A stretch of DNA of 39,444 nucleotides. Origin: Parvularia atlantis (taxonomy: Eukaryota; Opisthokonta; Rotosphaerida). The notes beneath the pieces were generated by a model. It ran no database searches, was not told where the DNA came from, and saw only the letters and a list, made by a program, of their open reading frames with translations. The stretch covers positions 1 to 39,444 of the forward strand of contig CALSCO010001944.1 in NCBI GenBank assembly GCA_943704415.1, written 5' to 3'. This document shows, piece by piece, positions 18,391 to 29,782 of this stretch (the stretch's first letter is position 1; the number at the start of each line of letters is the position of its first letter). The translations under genes and the position numbers were made by a program.

Positions 18391-20877
18391 ATGCGCTCGA
18401 ACGTGCTGACAGTCGCCGCGCGGCTGTCGACGGCGGCGGCGGCGGCGGGGCGGGCGACGCGGCCGATGCCGACCAACAGCTTCCGATCGGGGCTGCGTGG
18501 CGAGTTCAACCGGCGCGGCGAGCGCGGTCGGGCAGGTGGCGAAGGCGGCGGACACGAGCGCCGCGTCAAGGCGATGCGCAAGCGCGCGCCAGCGCTGGTC
18601 GGGGACAACGACGGGTTCACGGTCAACCGGTGGACCGACGACGACGACGACGACAAGGATCTGGAGCGGTCGCTCGTGACGGGCGCGCGGCAGCAGCAGG
18701 CCGAGATCCGCCTCAAGGACGACCCGCTGTACGGTGAGGACGAGGTGGGCGCGTCCACGGCACACACGCCGTCTACACGGCTGACGACCGCCGACGCGCA
18801 GATCTGGACCGACCCGGACCTGCTCCCGCCCGATCCGGACCGACCGCCGCCGCGCGTTCACGTCGCGCCGGCCGGGATTGAGCCGCAATACCTGACGAAG
18901 AAGTCGGTACACCACCTGCCGCCGCAACTCGTTGGCCCCGCGCGCCAGGCGCGGCGGCGGCTCAAGGCCGTGCGCGGCGTGGCGTCGACGCACGCGACCG
19001 CCCTGGCCGCGGGCGAGAGCGCGCACCGGCCGCCGACCGCGACCGAGCACAACGGCGTGCTGGCCGCGCGGGCCAACGCGACCTTCAAGCAGATCGGCAT
19101 CCGCGACCAGCACTTGCTGCAGCGCATGCACGACGCCGGCATCAGTGAGCCCAACTACCTGCAGCGCCTGGCCCTGCCGGCCATGCTCCAGTGCGTGCGG
19201 GCGGCGCAGTGGGAGGTAGATGAGCCTGACGCGTGCGCACAGGCCGCGTGACGTCGTGCTGCGCGCCCCGACAGGCACGGGCAAGTCGCTAGCCTTCACA
19301 CTCGCACTGTCGCACAACCTCGGCCTGCACACGACGGCGCAGCGCGTGCGTTGCCGTCCGCACGAGCCCGGTGCCAGCGCCTCATCGCGCAATCGCAGCC
19401 GCGACACATCGAGGGCCTTGTGCTGACGCCGACGGCCGAGCTCGCGCGGCAGCTCGAGCGCTGGCTGCTGTACTTTGCGCCGCCGCAGCTTCGCGACGAC
19501 AATATCGTGCAGGTACGCGCTGCGTGCCGTCTTGCGGTGCGCGCGGCTGATCGTGCACACGGTCGCAGGTCGTTGCGAACGACAGCGAGACGCACCGGCA
19601 CCAAGAGGACCTGATCGACCTCAAGCCGCCGCTCGTGCTGCTCGGGACGGCGGCGCGCGTGCGGTCGCTGCGCCAGCGCTTCCCGACGCTGCTCGACCGC
19701 CTGCGCATGCTGATCGTGGACGAGGTGGACGAGGTCTTCAGCCTGCCGACGCGCTACGCGCCGCTCGAGCGCCGTGAAGTGCAAAAACGCACACCGAAGC
19801 AGGGCGTGCTGTTGCTGAACGAGCTCGTGATCGCGGGGAAGATGGAGCACGGTGCCAAGGTGGTCGCGCGTGCCCGAGCACTGTGCGCATTGTGCTGACG
19901 ATGTCGCGCAGACGTGGCAGACGATTCTGGCCTCCGCCACGGTCAACACCATCGTCAAGCGCCACAGCAAGCACGCGGGCTGGGTGGCTGACGACGTAGC
20001 CTACATCGACGTTGGCCGCCCGCAGGCCTTTCCGACGTCGATCGCGCACACGTTCATCGAGGCGAGCAACGAGCGCACGCGGCTCGTGACCGTCGCACGG
20101 CTGCTCGAACGCATCCGGCCGGCGTCGAGTGCGTGTGCTGCACGGTTGTGCATAAGTGCACTGACGCACAGCACCGCACGCAGCCCTGGTGTACGTCGGC
20201 GCGACGATGGGCATCAGCGAGACTGAGGTGCAGGACGAGCTGCGCAAAGTCGACGTGCACGCCAAACTGCTGCGGGAGGCGCAGCCGTCGGGCACGTTCA
20301 GCGCGTTCCCGGGCCCGGGGGTGTGGCTGGCGGACGAGCGGCAGACGCGCGGGCTCGACACGGTCGGCGTGGACATGGTCGTCATCCTCGGCGCGCTCTC
20401 GTCGACGCAGGTGCGCGTGGCTGTGCCGCTTCGACGCATTTGCTAATCGCAGCGCAGGCGTACCTGCACGCAGCGGGACGCACGGGCCGGACGCGGCCGC
20501 GCACGCAGATCGCGCCGACGCCCCGCGACATCGCCGCCGAGCTAACGGCCGAGGGCGGCCGCCGCGTGCCCGAGCCGCCGCGGTGCATCACGGTCTTTGT
20601 CGAGGCCGAGCGGCCGCGGCTGCGCTCGCAGACGTCGGCGCTCAGCCTGGACCTGGACGCGCGGCAGTCGTTCTACGATCCGGAGGTGGAGCGGCAGCGC
20701 GAGAAGCTCGAGCCGGCGGCGCCCGCGCCCGGACCGGTGGCACCGCGCGAGCACCGGCACAAGCAGTACTCGGCCAAGGCGCGGCCGGACGGTGCCCGGT
20801 CGAGCCCGTTCCGCACCGAGACGCACGCTGGGCGGTACCCCAACTCGAAGCACCCCGCGAGGGGCAAGACCGCGTGA
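18391..20877 (+). CDS. DEAD-box RNA helicase, probably mitochondrial, with DEVD motif II
   Basis: The two RecA-like domains are complete: Q-motif region (FKQIGIRDQHLLQRM...YLQRLALPAMLQ), motif I APTGTGKS, Ia VLTPTAELARQ, motif II VDEVDEV (DEVD rather than DEAD), motif III ASATVN, motif IV-like LVYVGAT, motif V TRGLDTVGVDMVV and motif VI HAAGRTGR. A long N-terminal extension precedes the core. From Met 18391 (MRSNVLTVAARLSTAAAA) it is Arg/Ser/Ala-rich with no acidic residues, a typical mitochondrial presequence; in-frame Mets at 18325 and 18367 are alternatives. This suggests a role in organellar ribosome assembly like DDX28, but orthology is not proven. Seven or so introns inferred. The C-terminal tail is basic. 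It converges on epoxide hydrolase. Confidence 0.85.
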
Positions 20878-20949
20878 TGCGTGTGTGGCGCGCGCGGGAA
20901 CGGCGTGGCGGGTGCGGTTCGCAATGCACAGTACACTGCACGGCACGGT

Positions 20950-22555
20950 TCACTGAGTGGTGCGCGCCTCAACGGTCTTGACGAAGCGCAGAAAGTCGTC
21001 GAGGAGCACGTCTGGGATCTCCTACACGCCGCAGCAGGTGGCGCGCGTTAGACACGGTACAACATGCGCCACCGTGCGCACCATGGCAGCAAAGTGGCCG
21101 CCCTCGTCGGTCACGGTGAACGTGGCGATGTCGTGGAAGCGGTACTCGGCCCACGCGCGCGGCATGTTTTCGCCCGCGTAGCCGCGCGGCGTGACAAGGA
21201 GGCCGACCGGCAGCGTCACGGCCTCGCGCGCCGACGCCTCGAGGAAGCGCGGGTGCTGCAGGCTCTCGCGGTAGAGGCGCATGGACGAGGCGATCGTGTT
21301 GGTCGCCCAGTAGATCATGACCTGCCGTGCAGTTGGGGTGAGCGGCGGTGCCGAGAGCGCTGTGCACGCGCACGTTCGTCAGCAGCTCGTCCTTCGTGAA
21401 GCGGTTGAGCACGTCGCCGCGGCAGTCGGACCACGCCTCAAACTTCTCGACGATCCACGCGAGCAGGCCCACGGGCGAGTCGGAGAGGGCAAAGGCGGCC
21501 GTGTCGGGCGTGGTCGCCTGGAGGAACATGTAGCCGAGCTGGCCAAAGGCGCGTGGCATGAGGCGCGAGACGTAGGGCATGAAGATGGCGCGCTCTTTGT
21601 CGTCGGGCAGGACGAGGGCCGGCGCGATCTCGCCCAGCACGAGCCGCGGCAGCAGCGTCCAGGGCGAGCCCGTGCCGGGGAAGAAGTTGAGGTGGACGCC
21701 GCGCAGCTTGCCGTGCGGGAAGGTCTGCGCCATGGCCGAGCCGATCACGCCGCCCCAGTCGCCGCCTGGGCAGACGCGCGCGCCGTCAGCGATCAGCACG
21801 CGCGTCGAGGTCCGGGCCAAGCGAGCAGCACCCTGGTAGTAGAAGTCATCGTAGCCGAGCCGCTCCATCAGCTTGTAGAGCATCACGGCGACCTCGAGCA
21901 CCGACACGCCGGGCTGCGCCGGCGCCTGCGAGAAGCCGTAGCCGGGCAGCGACGGCACGACGACGTCGAGGGCCGTGTCGTCGTCGGCCGGCGCGACGAG
22001 GTCGTCGACGACCTTGTCGAACTCGGCGAAGGAGCCGGGCCAGCCGTGGACGAGCAGCGCGACATGAACGTGCTTGTAGCGCGTGCGGTCGGCGCGGACG
22101 TGGACAAAGTGGACGTCGAGGCCTGCGCGCCCGCGATCAGCAGCGGAGACGGCAGAGGGCGGCGCACCGTCGATGCGCGTCACAAAGTGCGCGTGCCGGT
22201 TGAGCCGCGCCTCCTGCGCGCGCCAGTCAAAGCCGTCGCGCCAGTACGCCGCCAGGTGCTCGATGCGCGCGCGCCCCACGCCGTACGCCGCGCCGCCCTC
22301 GAGCGCTGCGAAGCCGCGCGTGCGCCCCAGCCGCGCGCGCAGGTCGGTCAGCACGGCCTCGTCGACGTGGATCGGGCCCATCGCGCGCACGGCCGTGTCG
22401 TTGGCGGAGGCCGGCCGCGGGCCGAACCACGCGTCAGCGCGGCCCAGGTTGCGCGCGGCCAGCAGCGGCACGGCCGGGGCGCGCGCCGTCGCGAGCCAGC
22501 CGATGAGCGCGGCGCAGGCGAGGGCGAGTGTGGCGCACAGGAGCCGGCCGAGCAT
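20950..22555 (-). CDS. Microsomal-type epoxide hydrolase (EPHX1-like, alpha/beta hydrolase)
   Basis: An N-terminal membrane anchor (LLCATLALACAALIGWLATA) precedes an EHN domain (YWRDGFDWRAQEARLNRHAH, FVTRIDG, LDVHFVHVRAD) and the alpha/beta hydrolase core. Seen are the oxyanion HGWPG motif (ALLVHGWPGSFAEFDKVV), PSLPGYGFS, the nucleophile elbow QGGDWGGVIG with catalytic Asp (formed across an intron), and the base DEGGHFAAM with catalytic His. These enzymes hydrolyse epoxides to trans-diols at the ER membrane; substrates may be xenobiotics or lipid epoxides. Three introns inferred; the C-terminus EIPDVLLDDFLRF comes from a last small exon. A minus-strand TGTAC lies 15 nt past the stop. The lipase gene ends 52 bp upstream on the same strand. 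Confidence 0.9.
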
Positions 22556-22607
22556 CCGCGCGATCTGGAGCAAATCTGAGACACGCACGACACAACGCGT
22601 CTCAGCG

Positions 22608-23574
22608 TCACTCGAGGTAGCACTGGCCAAAGACCACGTTGAGGTAGTAGTTGTGCGCGCCGCAGTCAAGCTGGGCGGGCGGGACGCTGTTGGAGCAGTC
22701 CGGGTCCTCGCCCGACTTGTCGCACACGACCAGCGCGCCGCTCGCCGTCGTCCACACCTCGGTCGGCTGGTGGCGGTAGTCGAGCGCCTGGGGCGGCAGC
22801 TGCGGGAAGCAGTCGTTGTACTGTGCTGCGCGTGTGAGGGTGCTGCTTTGGCGGAGCGAGGCAAGCACGTGCCACGGTCATGCGCATCGACTGCGGGTCG
22901 ACGGACGTGTACCAGCGCGCGAAGCCGTCGTTGCCGACGCGCGGCTGCGGGCACATCAGCGTGTGGCGCGCGCGCGCACGCAGGAGGGGAGGGCGCACCT
23001 GGCCGAACGTGTACGACGTGGCGTTGATGCCGGCCGTGCGCAGGGCCGCGGCGCAGTGCACCGAGAGCGCGCCGCCGAACGAGTGACCGGCGCAGGCAAC
23101 GGCGTACGAGGGGAAGGCACGGCGCAGGCGCTGCACCTCGGCGACGACGGGCGGGGCGGCGTCGAGCCAAGCCGAGTAGAAGCCGCGATGGACGAGGGCG
23201 TCGGGCGGGGCGCCGACGTACTCGGTCTTGCGCAGGCGCACGTCCTGGATAAGGTTGCGCGTGTTGTCGGTGCCGCGCGTGCCGACGACGATGACCCGGT
23301 GTACGCTGTTGACAGCCGTGTAGATGTTGGTGCCGGACTTGCGCGTCGTGAAGAACGTCACGTTGGTTGTCCCGACCGTGTCGCGCAGCGGCGCGCAGTC
23401 TTCGGACGCGCACGTCCAGCGCTGCAGCGCCGGCGCGTCGCAGAACGCTGCCGACGCAAACTGCACAAACAGACGCGCCTGGCCCACGGGATCCGACGGG
23501 ATCTGCGCCGCAGCCAGCGCCGCGAGCGCCGCGACGAGCGCCGCGAGAAGCGTGACAGTCGAGGCGCGTGACAT
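22608..23574 (-). CDS. Secreted class 3 (fungal-type) lipase
   Basis: The signal peptide (MSRASTVTLLAALVAALAAL...AQIP) is followed by a Cys-containing segment (AAFCDAPALQRWTCASEDC) and the lipase_3 fold. Motifs: VIVVGTRGTDN (the oxyanion region, RGT), LVHRGFYSAWLDA, the nucleophile elbow CAGHSFGGALS, YTFGQPRVGNDGFARWY, an Asp-containing NDCFPQLPP loop and the catalytic His in DYRHQPTEVW. This Ser/Asp/His triad hydrolyses triacylglycerols or similar esters outside the cell or in lysosomes. A Cys-rich C-terminus ends FGQCYLE. Two introns are inferred; the second boundary (about 22830-22880) has two possible donors. The first ATG is 23574. Confidence 0.88.
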
Positions 23575-23813
23575 TCGCGGCAAAGTGGGTACATCACGCT
23601 AGCAGCGATCTTGAACGCTCTCGCTCGCGCTGTGTGCAAACGGTGCGGGCGGGCGCAGCTGCCGACGCGGCCTGAGGACGTGGCGCGCGTGATCGTGCAC
23701 TATGGACGTGCACGCAGCCGCAGTGGGCGCGATCAGTGCGGATGCGGTACCTCGACTGACGATGCTCTGCCGAGCCAAGGAGACGGTCAACAAGCAAACG
23801 ACGCTTGGGCACG

Positions 23814-25237
23814 TCACAGCTTCGCCGCGGGCGCGGGCGTCTCGGTCGAGGCACGCTTGACGGCGAGGGGTCGCGGGACGGGGTCGGGCTTGATGCGGAT
23901 GAGGCCCTCCTGCGCGACCGAGACGACGAGGCGGCCGGCGCGGTTGTAGATGCGCCCAAAGGCGAGGCCGCGGTTGGCGATGAGGCGTGGGCTCTGTGCG
24001 CGGCGTCGTTGTGTGAGCGCTCGATTGCGGCAAGTGCAGGCACGGCACCTCGAGCTCGTAGAGCAGCCATTCGTCGGCGCGGAAGGGCTCGTGGAACCAC
24101 ATGGCGTGATCGAGACTTGCCCTGGGGCGCGCGCGCGCGCGCGCAGTGAGCGACAAGACGCGCGAGGTGCGCGAACGCACATGATCTGGATGCGCGGGTT
24201 CTGCGGGCCGCCGGGGATGCCGTGCGGGAGGAGCGGCGTGCTGAGGAGGCGATGGTCCGACGAGTAGGCGGCGACGCACTGGTGCAGGCGCAGGTCGTTG
24301 CCGAGCGTGCCGACGGCCTTCATCCAGATGAGCTGGCACGACAGAGGGTGCGCTGAGCTGTCTGCGTGCGCCGAGACGAGACGCGCACCTGCCGCGCGGG
24401 CTCGATCTTGCGCGCGACGCGCCAGTCGGTGTGGTCGACAGCGCGGATGTCGGTGACGACGGGCTGCGGCGCATGGCGATCAGCTGCCCGTCACGCGCAC
24501 GCGGCACCACGGCACCTCGTCGATCAGCTTCTGCAGCCACTCCTTGGCGCGCTCGGGGAACGACGGGTCGTCGATGTACGAGCGGTAGCGGTCGCTCTGG
24601 CTGGGGAGGGTCTCGGGGTCGGGCGCGTACGGCATCGGGTACTGCGCGCGCGCGCCCGTCGTCGTCGTCAGTCGTTGTTGGCGCGCGATTGATGCGAGGG
24701 CGCGCCTGATGCTCGACGCAGTACTCCTCGGGCACCTGGAACGACGCCTGGCACACGAAGATCTCCTTGCCGTTCTGCGTGGCGATGACGGTGCGCGTCG
24801 CGAAGCTGCGGCCTGCCGCCGCCGTGAGCGCCACGCGCGTGATTCGAGCGCCGCACCGTCGCGCGTGCGCCGCACGTGGTACAGGATCGGTACGTCCACG
24901 TCGCCCGGCAGGACAAAGTACGAGTGCAGCGAGTGCACGCTCATCGTCTGGACGGCCGTGCGCGCGGCCGCGGCCTGTTGCGCGCGCTCGTGTCGGCGAT
25001 GCGCGCGAGCGGGCGAGACGGACGACGCGCACCAGCGCCTGGCCCACGACCTGCCCGCCAAACACCGCGCGGCCGCCGATGGGCTTCCAGTGGTACCGCG
25101 TGAAGCTCCGGAACAGGTTGACGTCGATCTCTGCGCGGCGGCGGCGGCGGCGTGTGGGAGGCGCGCGCCCGTGCCCAACCGCGTGTCGCACCCTCGAGGT
25201 CGAGCGCGTGCTCGATCAGCGCCTTCTCGTGCGCCAT
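23814..25237 (-). CDS. Peroxisomal acyl-CoA thioesterase (ACOT8/TesB type II)
   Basis: The double-hotdog thioesterase aligns end to end with ACOT8: EEIDVNLFRSFTRYHWKP, FGGQVVGQAL, VHSLHSYFVLPGDVDVPI, RTRDGRSFATRTVIATQNGK, IFVCQASFQ, GNDLRLHQCVAAYSSDHRLL, ASLDHAMWFHEPFRADEWLL, FGRIYNRAGRLVVSVAQEGL. The three C-terminal residues AKL form a peroxisomal targeting signal (PTS1). It hydrolyses acyl-CoAs in peroxisomal lipid breakdown; catalysis uses the Asp in SLDH and partner Thr/Gln residues. Eight introns inferred, one GC-AG (24642-24705). The start at 25237 corresponds to the ACOT8 start region. Only 22 bp separate it from the stop of the DDX56-like gene upstream on the same strand. Confidence 0.92.
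24642..24705 (-). other. GC-AG intron in the ACOT8-like gene
   Basis: The 64-nt intron has donor CAG|GCGCGCCC, branch-like CGACTGACGAC and acceptor GCGCGCAG. The phase-0 join VEHQ-YPMPYAPD matches the ACOT8 QHQFSMP region. Confidence 0.7.
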
Positions 25238-25259
25238 CGTTTGCTCGCTTACAATGTGA

Positions 25260-27809
25260 TCACACACGCCGTCGCCCTCCCCGCCCGCCTCGCCCGCCTC
25301 TCCCCCGCGCGCTGCTGCTGCTGCCGCCGCCCGCCGCCGAGCCGCGCTTGAACGTGCGCAGCGGGTCGGCCTTCTTGCGCTGCCGTTTCGTTCAGCCCGC
25401 GATCGAGCGCCGACACGCCCGTTCGCACCTTGGTCTGCCCGCGCTGGCCCTGCGGCCCGTGCCACTGCCGCTTCTTGCCCACGAGCAGCATGCCCGGCGC
25501 GCCCGCGTCTGCATCGACCGGCTCATCGTCGCCCGTCGTCACCGTTGACGCCGCCACCGCCGCAGCCGCCGTCTTGTCGCGCGGCAGGAGGTACTTGGGC
25601 ACGTGGCGCAGCTCGGCCGCGACGCGGTGCTGCAGCAGTGTCTTGTCGTGGCGCAGCGCCGCGAGGTCGTGCGGATTGTCCTCAAAGTGCGCCTTGAGCC
25701 GCTCGCTGTTCAAGATCTCGCTCTGCACACCGCGCGCCGCAGCGTCAGCGCACGTACAAGCAGCCGCGCAAGCCGACGCACCTTGATCTCCTTCAGCCGC
25801 GCCTCGCGGATGGTCGTGCGCGTGACGGCCCGCAGCGCATCGTCCACGCGGTAGCGGAACGCGTTGACCTCGTCCATCTTGAACTTGAACGGCTTGAGCG
25901 CCGAGCCGTGCGCGCGCTCGTCCGCTCCGTCCTCGTCCGCGTCGCTGTAGTGCCGCTGCACCTGCTTGAGCACGACCACGTCCTCCTCCGTCACGAACGA
26001 CAGTGCCGTCCCGTCCTTGCCCGCGCGCGCCGTCCGCCCCACTCGGTGCATGTAGCTTGCGACCGTCGCGGGAAAGTCAAAATTGAACACCGCCGCCACG
26101 TCCTTGAAGTCGACGCCGCGCGCCACGCCAAACTCGGCGTCGCGCTGCAGCCCGCGCTTGGCCTTTTTAGCCGGCTTGGGCTTTGCGAGCGCCTCGCCCT
26201 CGCCCTCGCCCTCGGCCGGCTCCGCGGTCGCAGTTGCGTCGGGCTTTGGCTCCGCCAGGCGCTGCGCCTCGTCGGTCGCGATGATGTAGTCGTACACGCC
26301 GCGGTTGAACTCCTGCACAATGTGGTAGCGCGAGTTTTGCGGCAGCTCGGCGTTGAGCACGCTGCGGCACGCGTCAGCCAGCGCAACATGAGCGGCGCAC
26401 ACGCGGGCGCACCAGGCCTTGATCGCAAACTGCTCCAGGAACAGCTTGAGCCGGTAACAGCGCTCGATGCTATTGACGAAAATGATCGCCTTGCCCTGGA
26501 CGAGCTTGAGCCGCAGGATGAAGAACAGCAGCAGGTACTTGTCCGTGTCGGTGGCCCTGCGCGCGACGAGCATGGGCACGGGCGCACGCGGAACGCGAGC
26601 ACGCACGCGACGCACATGACAAAGTACTGCGTCAGCGCCTGGTCGTCCGAGCCTTCCTCCAGCCGCAGGATCGCCTGTGCGTTGGCTTCAGCACGTCTGT
26701 GTCGCACATGTGCACGTGCGCACACGGACCGCCTTCTTGAGCACAAGCTGCTTGAGCTCTTCCACGTCCTGCGCAGACACGCTTAGCTGCGCAGCGCCCA
26801 GCCAGCCGCTCGCACGCACCGCGTTGAGCGTCGCCGACATGAGCAGCGTCTGCACGACCTTGGGCAGGTGCGTTACGATCCGCCGCACGTCGTCCTGGAA
26901 CCCGAACGAGAGCACGAGGTCGGCCTCGTCGATCACGAGCGTCTGAAGCGTGTCCCTAAGCGCGACGTTCTGCGTGCGCCTCAGCGTCAGCACCCCCGGA
27001 CACGCACGCCACGCCACACATGCGTGCGCACCCCCGCGTCGAGGTGCGCGACGATGCGCCCGGGCGTGGCCACGACGACGTCCGGCAGGTTGGCGAGCGC
27101 GCGTCTGCCGCAAACCGTTCAGAGCGCGCCGCACCAGGCAGGCCGCGCGCACTTTTGCGCGTCCATCGGCGTGTCGGCCGTGAGGCACACGTGGCTAACG
27201 AAGCGCGAGCAGTAGAACGTCATCATCTTGAGCTGCTCGCCGACCTGCTCGCACAGCTCGCGCGTGGGCACCAACACCAGTCCGAGCACGCCGCGCAGGT
27301 CGGGCTGTGCCTGTCGTCCGCATACGCACGCGTTCAGCACCGCACACGACCGATGCGCACACGACGAGCACGACAGAGAAAGGCGGATCAGATAGAGCTA
27401 ATATGAAGGTCGTCAGCGAGGCAAGAGCCCCGTTCAGCAAGACTAATCATTGTTTTGCGCATCACTTCCGCAGGCACCACTACCACCACCACCACCATCA
27501 CGCCACACGCACGTCGCACCTGCTTCGCCACGAGAATCTTGTGCAGCAGCGGCAGCGCGTACGCCGCCGTCTTGCCCGAGCCGGTCTTGGCGCGGCACAG
27601 CACGTCCTTTCCCTGTCGCGCGCGTGTGTTCACGCACAGGCGCGCGCCGCACAACAGCGCAAGAGACGCACCTCGAGCGCGATCGGGATCGCCGTCGCCT
27701 GCACCAGCGTCGGCCGGGTCACGAGCGCCCGCACCAGCGCCCGCGTCAGCCGCGCGTCCAGCCCGAGCGCCGCGAAGGTCGCCGCCGGTGCCACGTGGCC
27801 GGACGCCAT
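25260..27809 (-). CDS. DDX56: DDX56-like nucleolar DEAD-box RNA helicase
   Basis: Aligns along its length with DDX56 (yeast Dbp9), a helicase needed for 60S ribosomal subunit assembly. The motifs are the Q region FAALGLD...PTLVQATAIPIAL, motif I AKTGSGKT, LVLVPTREL, VVVATPGRIVAHL, motif II VIDEADLV, SFGFQDDVRRIVTHLPKVVQ, motif III SATLN, GKAIIFVNSIERCYRLKLFL, CVLNAELPQNSRYHIVQEFN, VARGVDFKDVAAVFNFDFP and motif VI HRVGRTARAG. The family tail follows (FRYRVDDALRAV, IREARLKEI, LKAHFEDNPHDLAALRHDK, HVPKYLLP). An acidic insert (EPAEGEGEGEAL) interrupts domain 2. About ten introns; the longest (27305-27519, 215 nt) is less GC-rich and has a CCA repeat. A TGTAA lies 6 nt past the stop. Confidence 0.93.
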
Positions 27810-27936
27810 GGCCGGCGTGTGGGAGGAAGTGCGTATGTCGCAGATGAAACTGATAGCGACGTCTGCTGTGTACTGATCATGGCATGCACTCGTTCCTCTG
27901 TTTGCACACGCGCACTGGACACCATCAAGGCAGCGG

Positions 27937-28014
27937 TCACTTGGCGCCGTTGGCCGCGGTGGCTGCTGCCGCGCTGCGCGCTGCGGCGAGCTTGTTGCGC
28001 ACCTCAAACACCTG

Positions 28015-28051
<37 letters not shown>

Positions 28052-29601
28052 ATGTCAGCCCGGCGGACACGCGGAGGATAAAGGCACCTCCGTGATGGCC
28101 GTCTTGAAACACTCAAAGTTGTAGTCGATCAGGCCGTGCTTCTCAAAGTGCTCTTCCCGCACGAGGCAGACGAGGGCGAGGAACCTGCGCGCAAACGCCG
28201 CACGCACTCAGCAGACGCAGCCACGGCGCTCGCGGACGCACTTGTTGACCTCGCGCATGTACAGCACCATGCCATTGTTGAGCTTGATGATGGCGTTGGA
28301 CTCGGCGTCGTACGAGATCGGGTCGCGCTCGTCCTTGAGCCTGCCGGCGCGGTGTGAGCGCGGCGGTGCCAGATTAAGCGGCGGCGCACCCGTAGATGCA
28401 CGAGATGTCGATAACGACGTCGATCATGTCGGAGCAGAGCTCGTACGACTGCATGTCGACGGGTGACGAGTCGGTGGCGATGTAGATCTTGCTGACGACG
28501 TCAAAGATGAACGCCTTCTCAATGCCCGAGTTCTGCGCAGGCGGGCGGCGCCGTCAGCAGGATAACAGCGCGGGCGGCGCCGCACCGAGCAGAGGATGTT
28601 GAGCAGGTTCTCGAGCGTGGGGAGCTGCGGGATGAGCTTCTGGATGACCTGCACAGGCGCACACGCGCACACGGCGTCACACGGTGTCACACCTACCACC
28701 AAAAACGCACGCACCTTGGAGAAGGCCTCAAAGATCGAGTGGTCGTAGATGGACGTGAGGTAGAACGAGAGGTGTATCTGGTCGAGGCGCGCGTCGGTGA
28801 GCTCGTCGGTCGTGCGCTGCTGGATGTCGCGCTGTGTCTCTGCGGCACTGCCCAATCAGCGGCTGACCAGCGCGCGCGGGCGCGCGCGCACCGATCTTGT
28901 GGTCGTCCGAGAGTCCGTCGACCTTGTGGATAAACACCTCGAAGCTGATGTTGGGGTTGACCTTGTACGCCTTGGTCACGGTCATGTGCAGCTTGGTCAG
29001 GGCCTCGATGTAATCGTCCTGCGACGTGCGCGTGAGCCCCGCCCGTGCCGATGCCGATGACGCGGCGGCGCGCGGACCTGCGCATCAATCACAAAGACGA
29101 GCGCGCCGCAGCCGCCAAAGATCATCTCCGAGTCGAACGCGGGGTCGAAAAAGTCGATCTGGCCGGGAAAGTCCCACACTTGGAACTGCACGAACGAGCT
29201 GTTGGAGATGTCTGCGCGGCGCGTGCGGGTGGTCGGCGTCTTTCTCGCACAGTGCAACAGGCGAGACGGACCGTTCTTGATGACCTTGCTCGTGCTCTCG
29301 AGGAAGAGCGTCTCGTTGGGCGACATCTTGTGAAAGACAACCTTCTGGATGCTCGACTTGCCGCTCCGGCGCAGGCCCATGAGCAGGATGCGTGGCTTGG
29401 TGTCGCCCGACGCGCCCACGCCCGCGTCCGCGCCCACGTCGTCGCCGCCGTACCCGAGGTCGTTGGGCAGCGACGTGCCGTAGCCCATGCCGTCGTCGTC
29501 GTCGGCGTACTCCTCGTAGGGGTCCTGTGCGCGCGAGCGGGTGCGGCGCGGCGTGAGCGAGAGCGAGAGAGAGAGGCGGCAGACGGCACACGCACCGACA
29601 T
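27937..29601 (-). CDS. RRAGC: RagC/RagD-type GTPase (TORC1 amino-acid signalling)
   Basis: Very close match to RagC/D. The first tiny exon (Met-Ser) is joined to [16 protein letters not shown]; then the G1 loop [57 protein letters not shown] (G3 WDFPGQ), [43 protein letters not shown] (G4 HKVD), [19 protein letters not shown], and the roadblock-type C-terminal domain ([40 protein letters not shown]). Rag heterodimers tether TORC1 to lysosomes or vacuoles in response to amino acids. About ten introns; two use GTCCG donors. The penultimate intron contains a TGCG repeat. Its start faces the LMBR1-family gene across 181 bp. Confidence 0.95.
28013..28051. repeat. (TGCG)n microsatellite in the last RagC/D intron
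   Basis: About nine and a half TGCG units. On the coding strand these are GCAC units between the branch-like GCTGACATG and the acceptor CACAG. Confidence 0.9.
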
Positions 29602-29782
29602 GTCTACCACTGGTTTTAGTGGGGTCGCCGTGGCTGGGCGCAAAATCATGCCATCGTGGCCAACATCGCGCCTCACTGTCTCAGCACTTCGCACAGCATG
29701 TCTGGCTTTGCATGATGCCCCGAACAGGTACAAGCATTACATTTATATTGCAACCCACGTGGTAGATAGGCGCGCGCCCGTC

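Noticed and set aside
26161-26290. Glu/Gly/Ala-rich insert in DDX56-like helicase as an unspliced intron
   Set aside because: It keeps frame, lacks a donor/acceptor pair, and human and yeast relatives also carry variable acidic inserts at this point.
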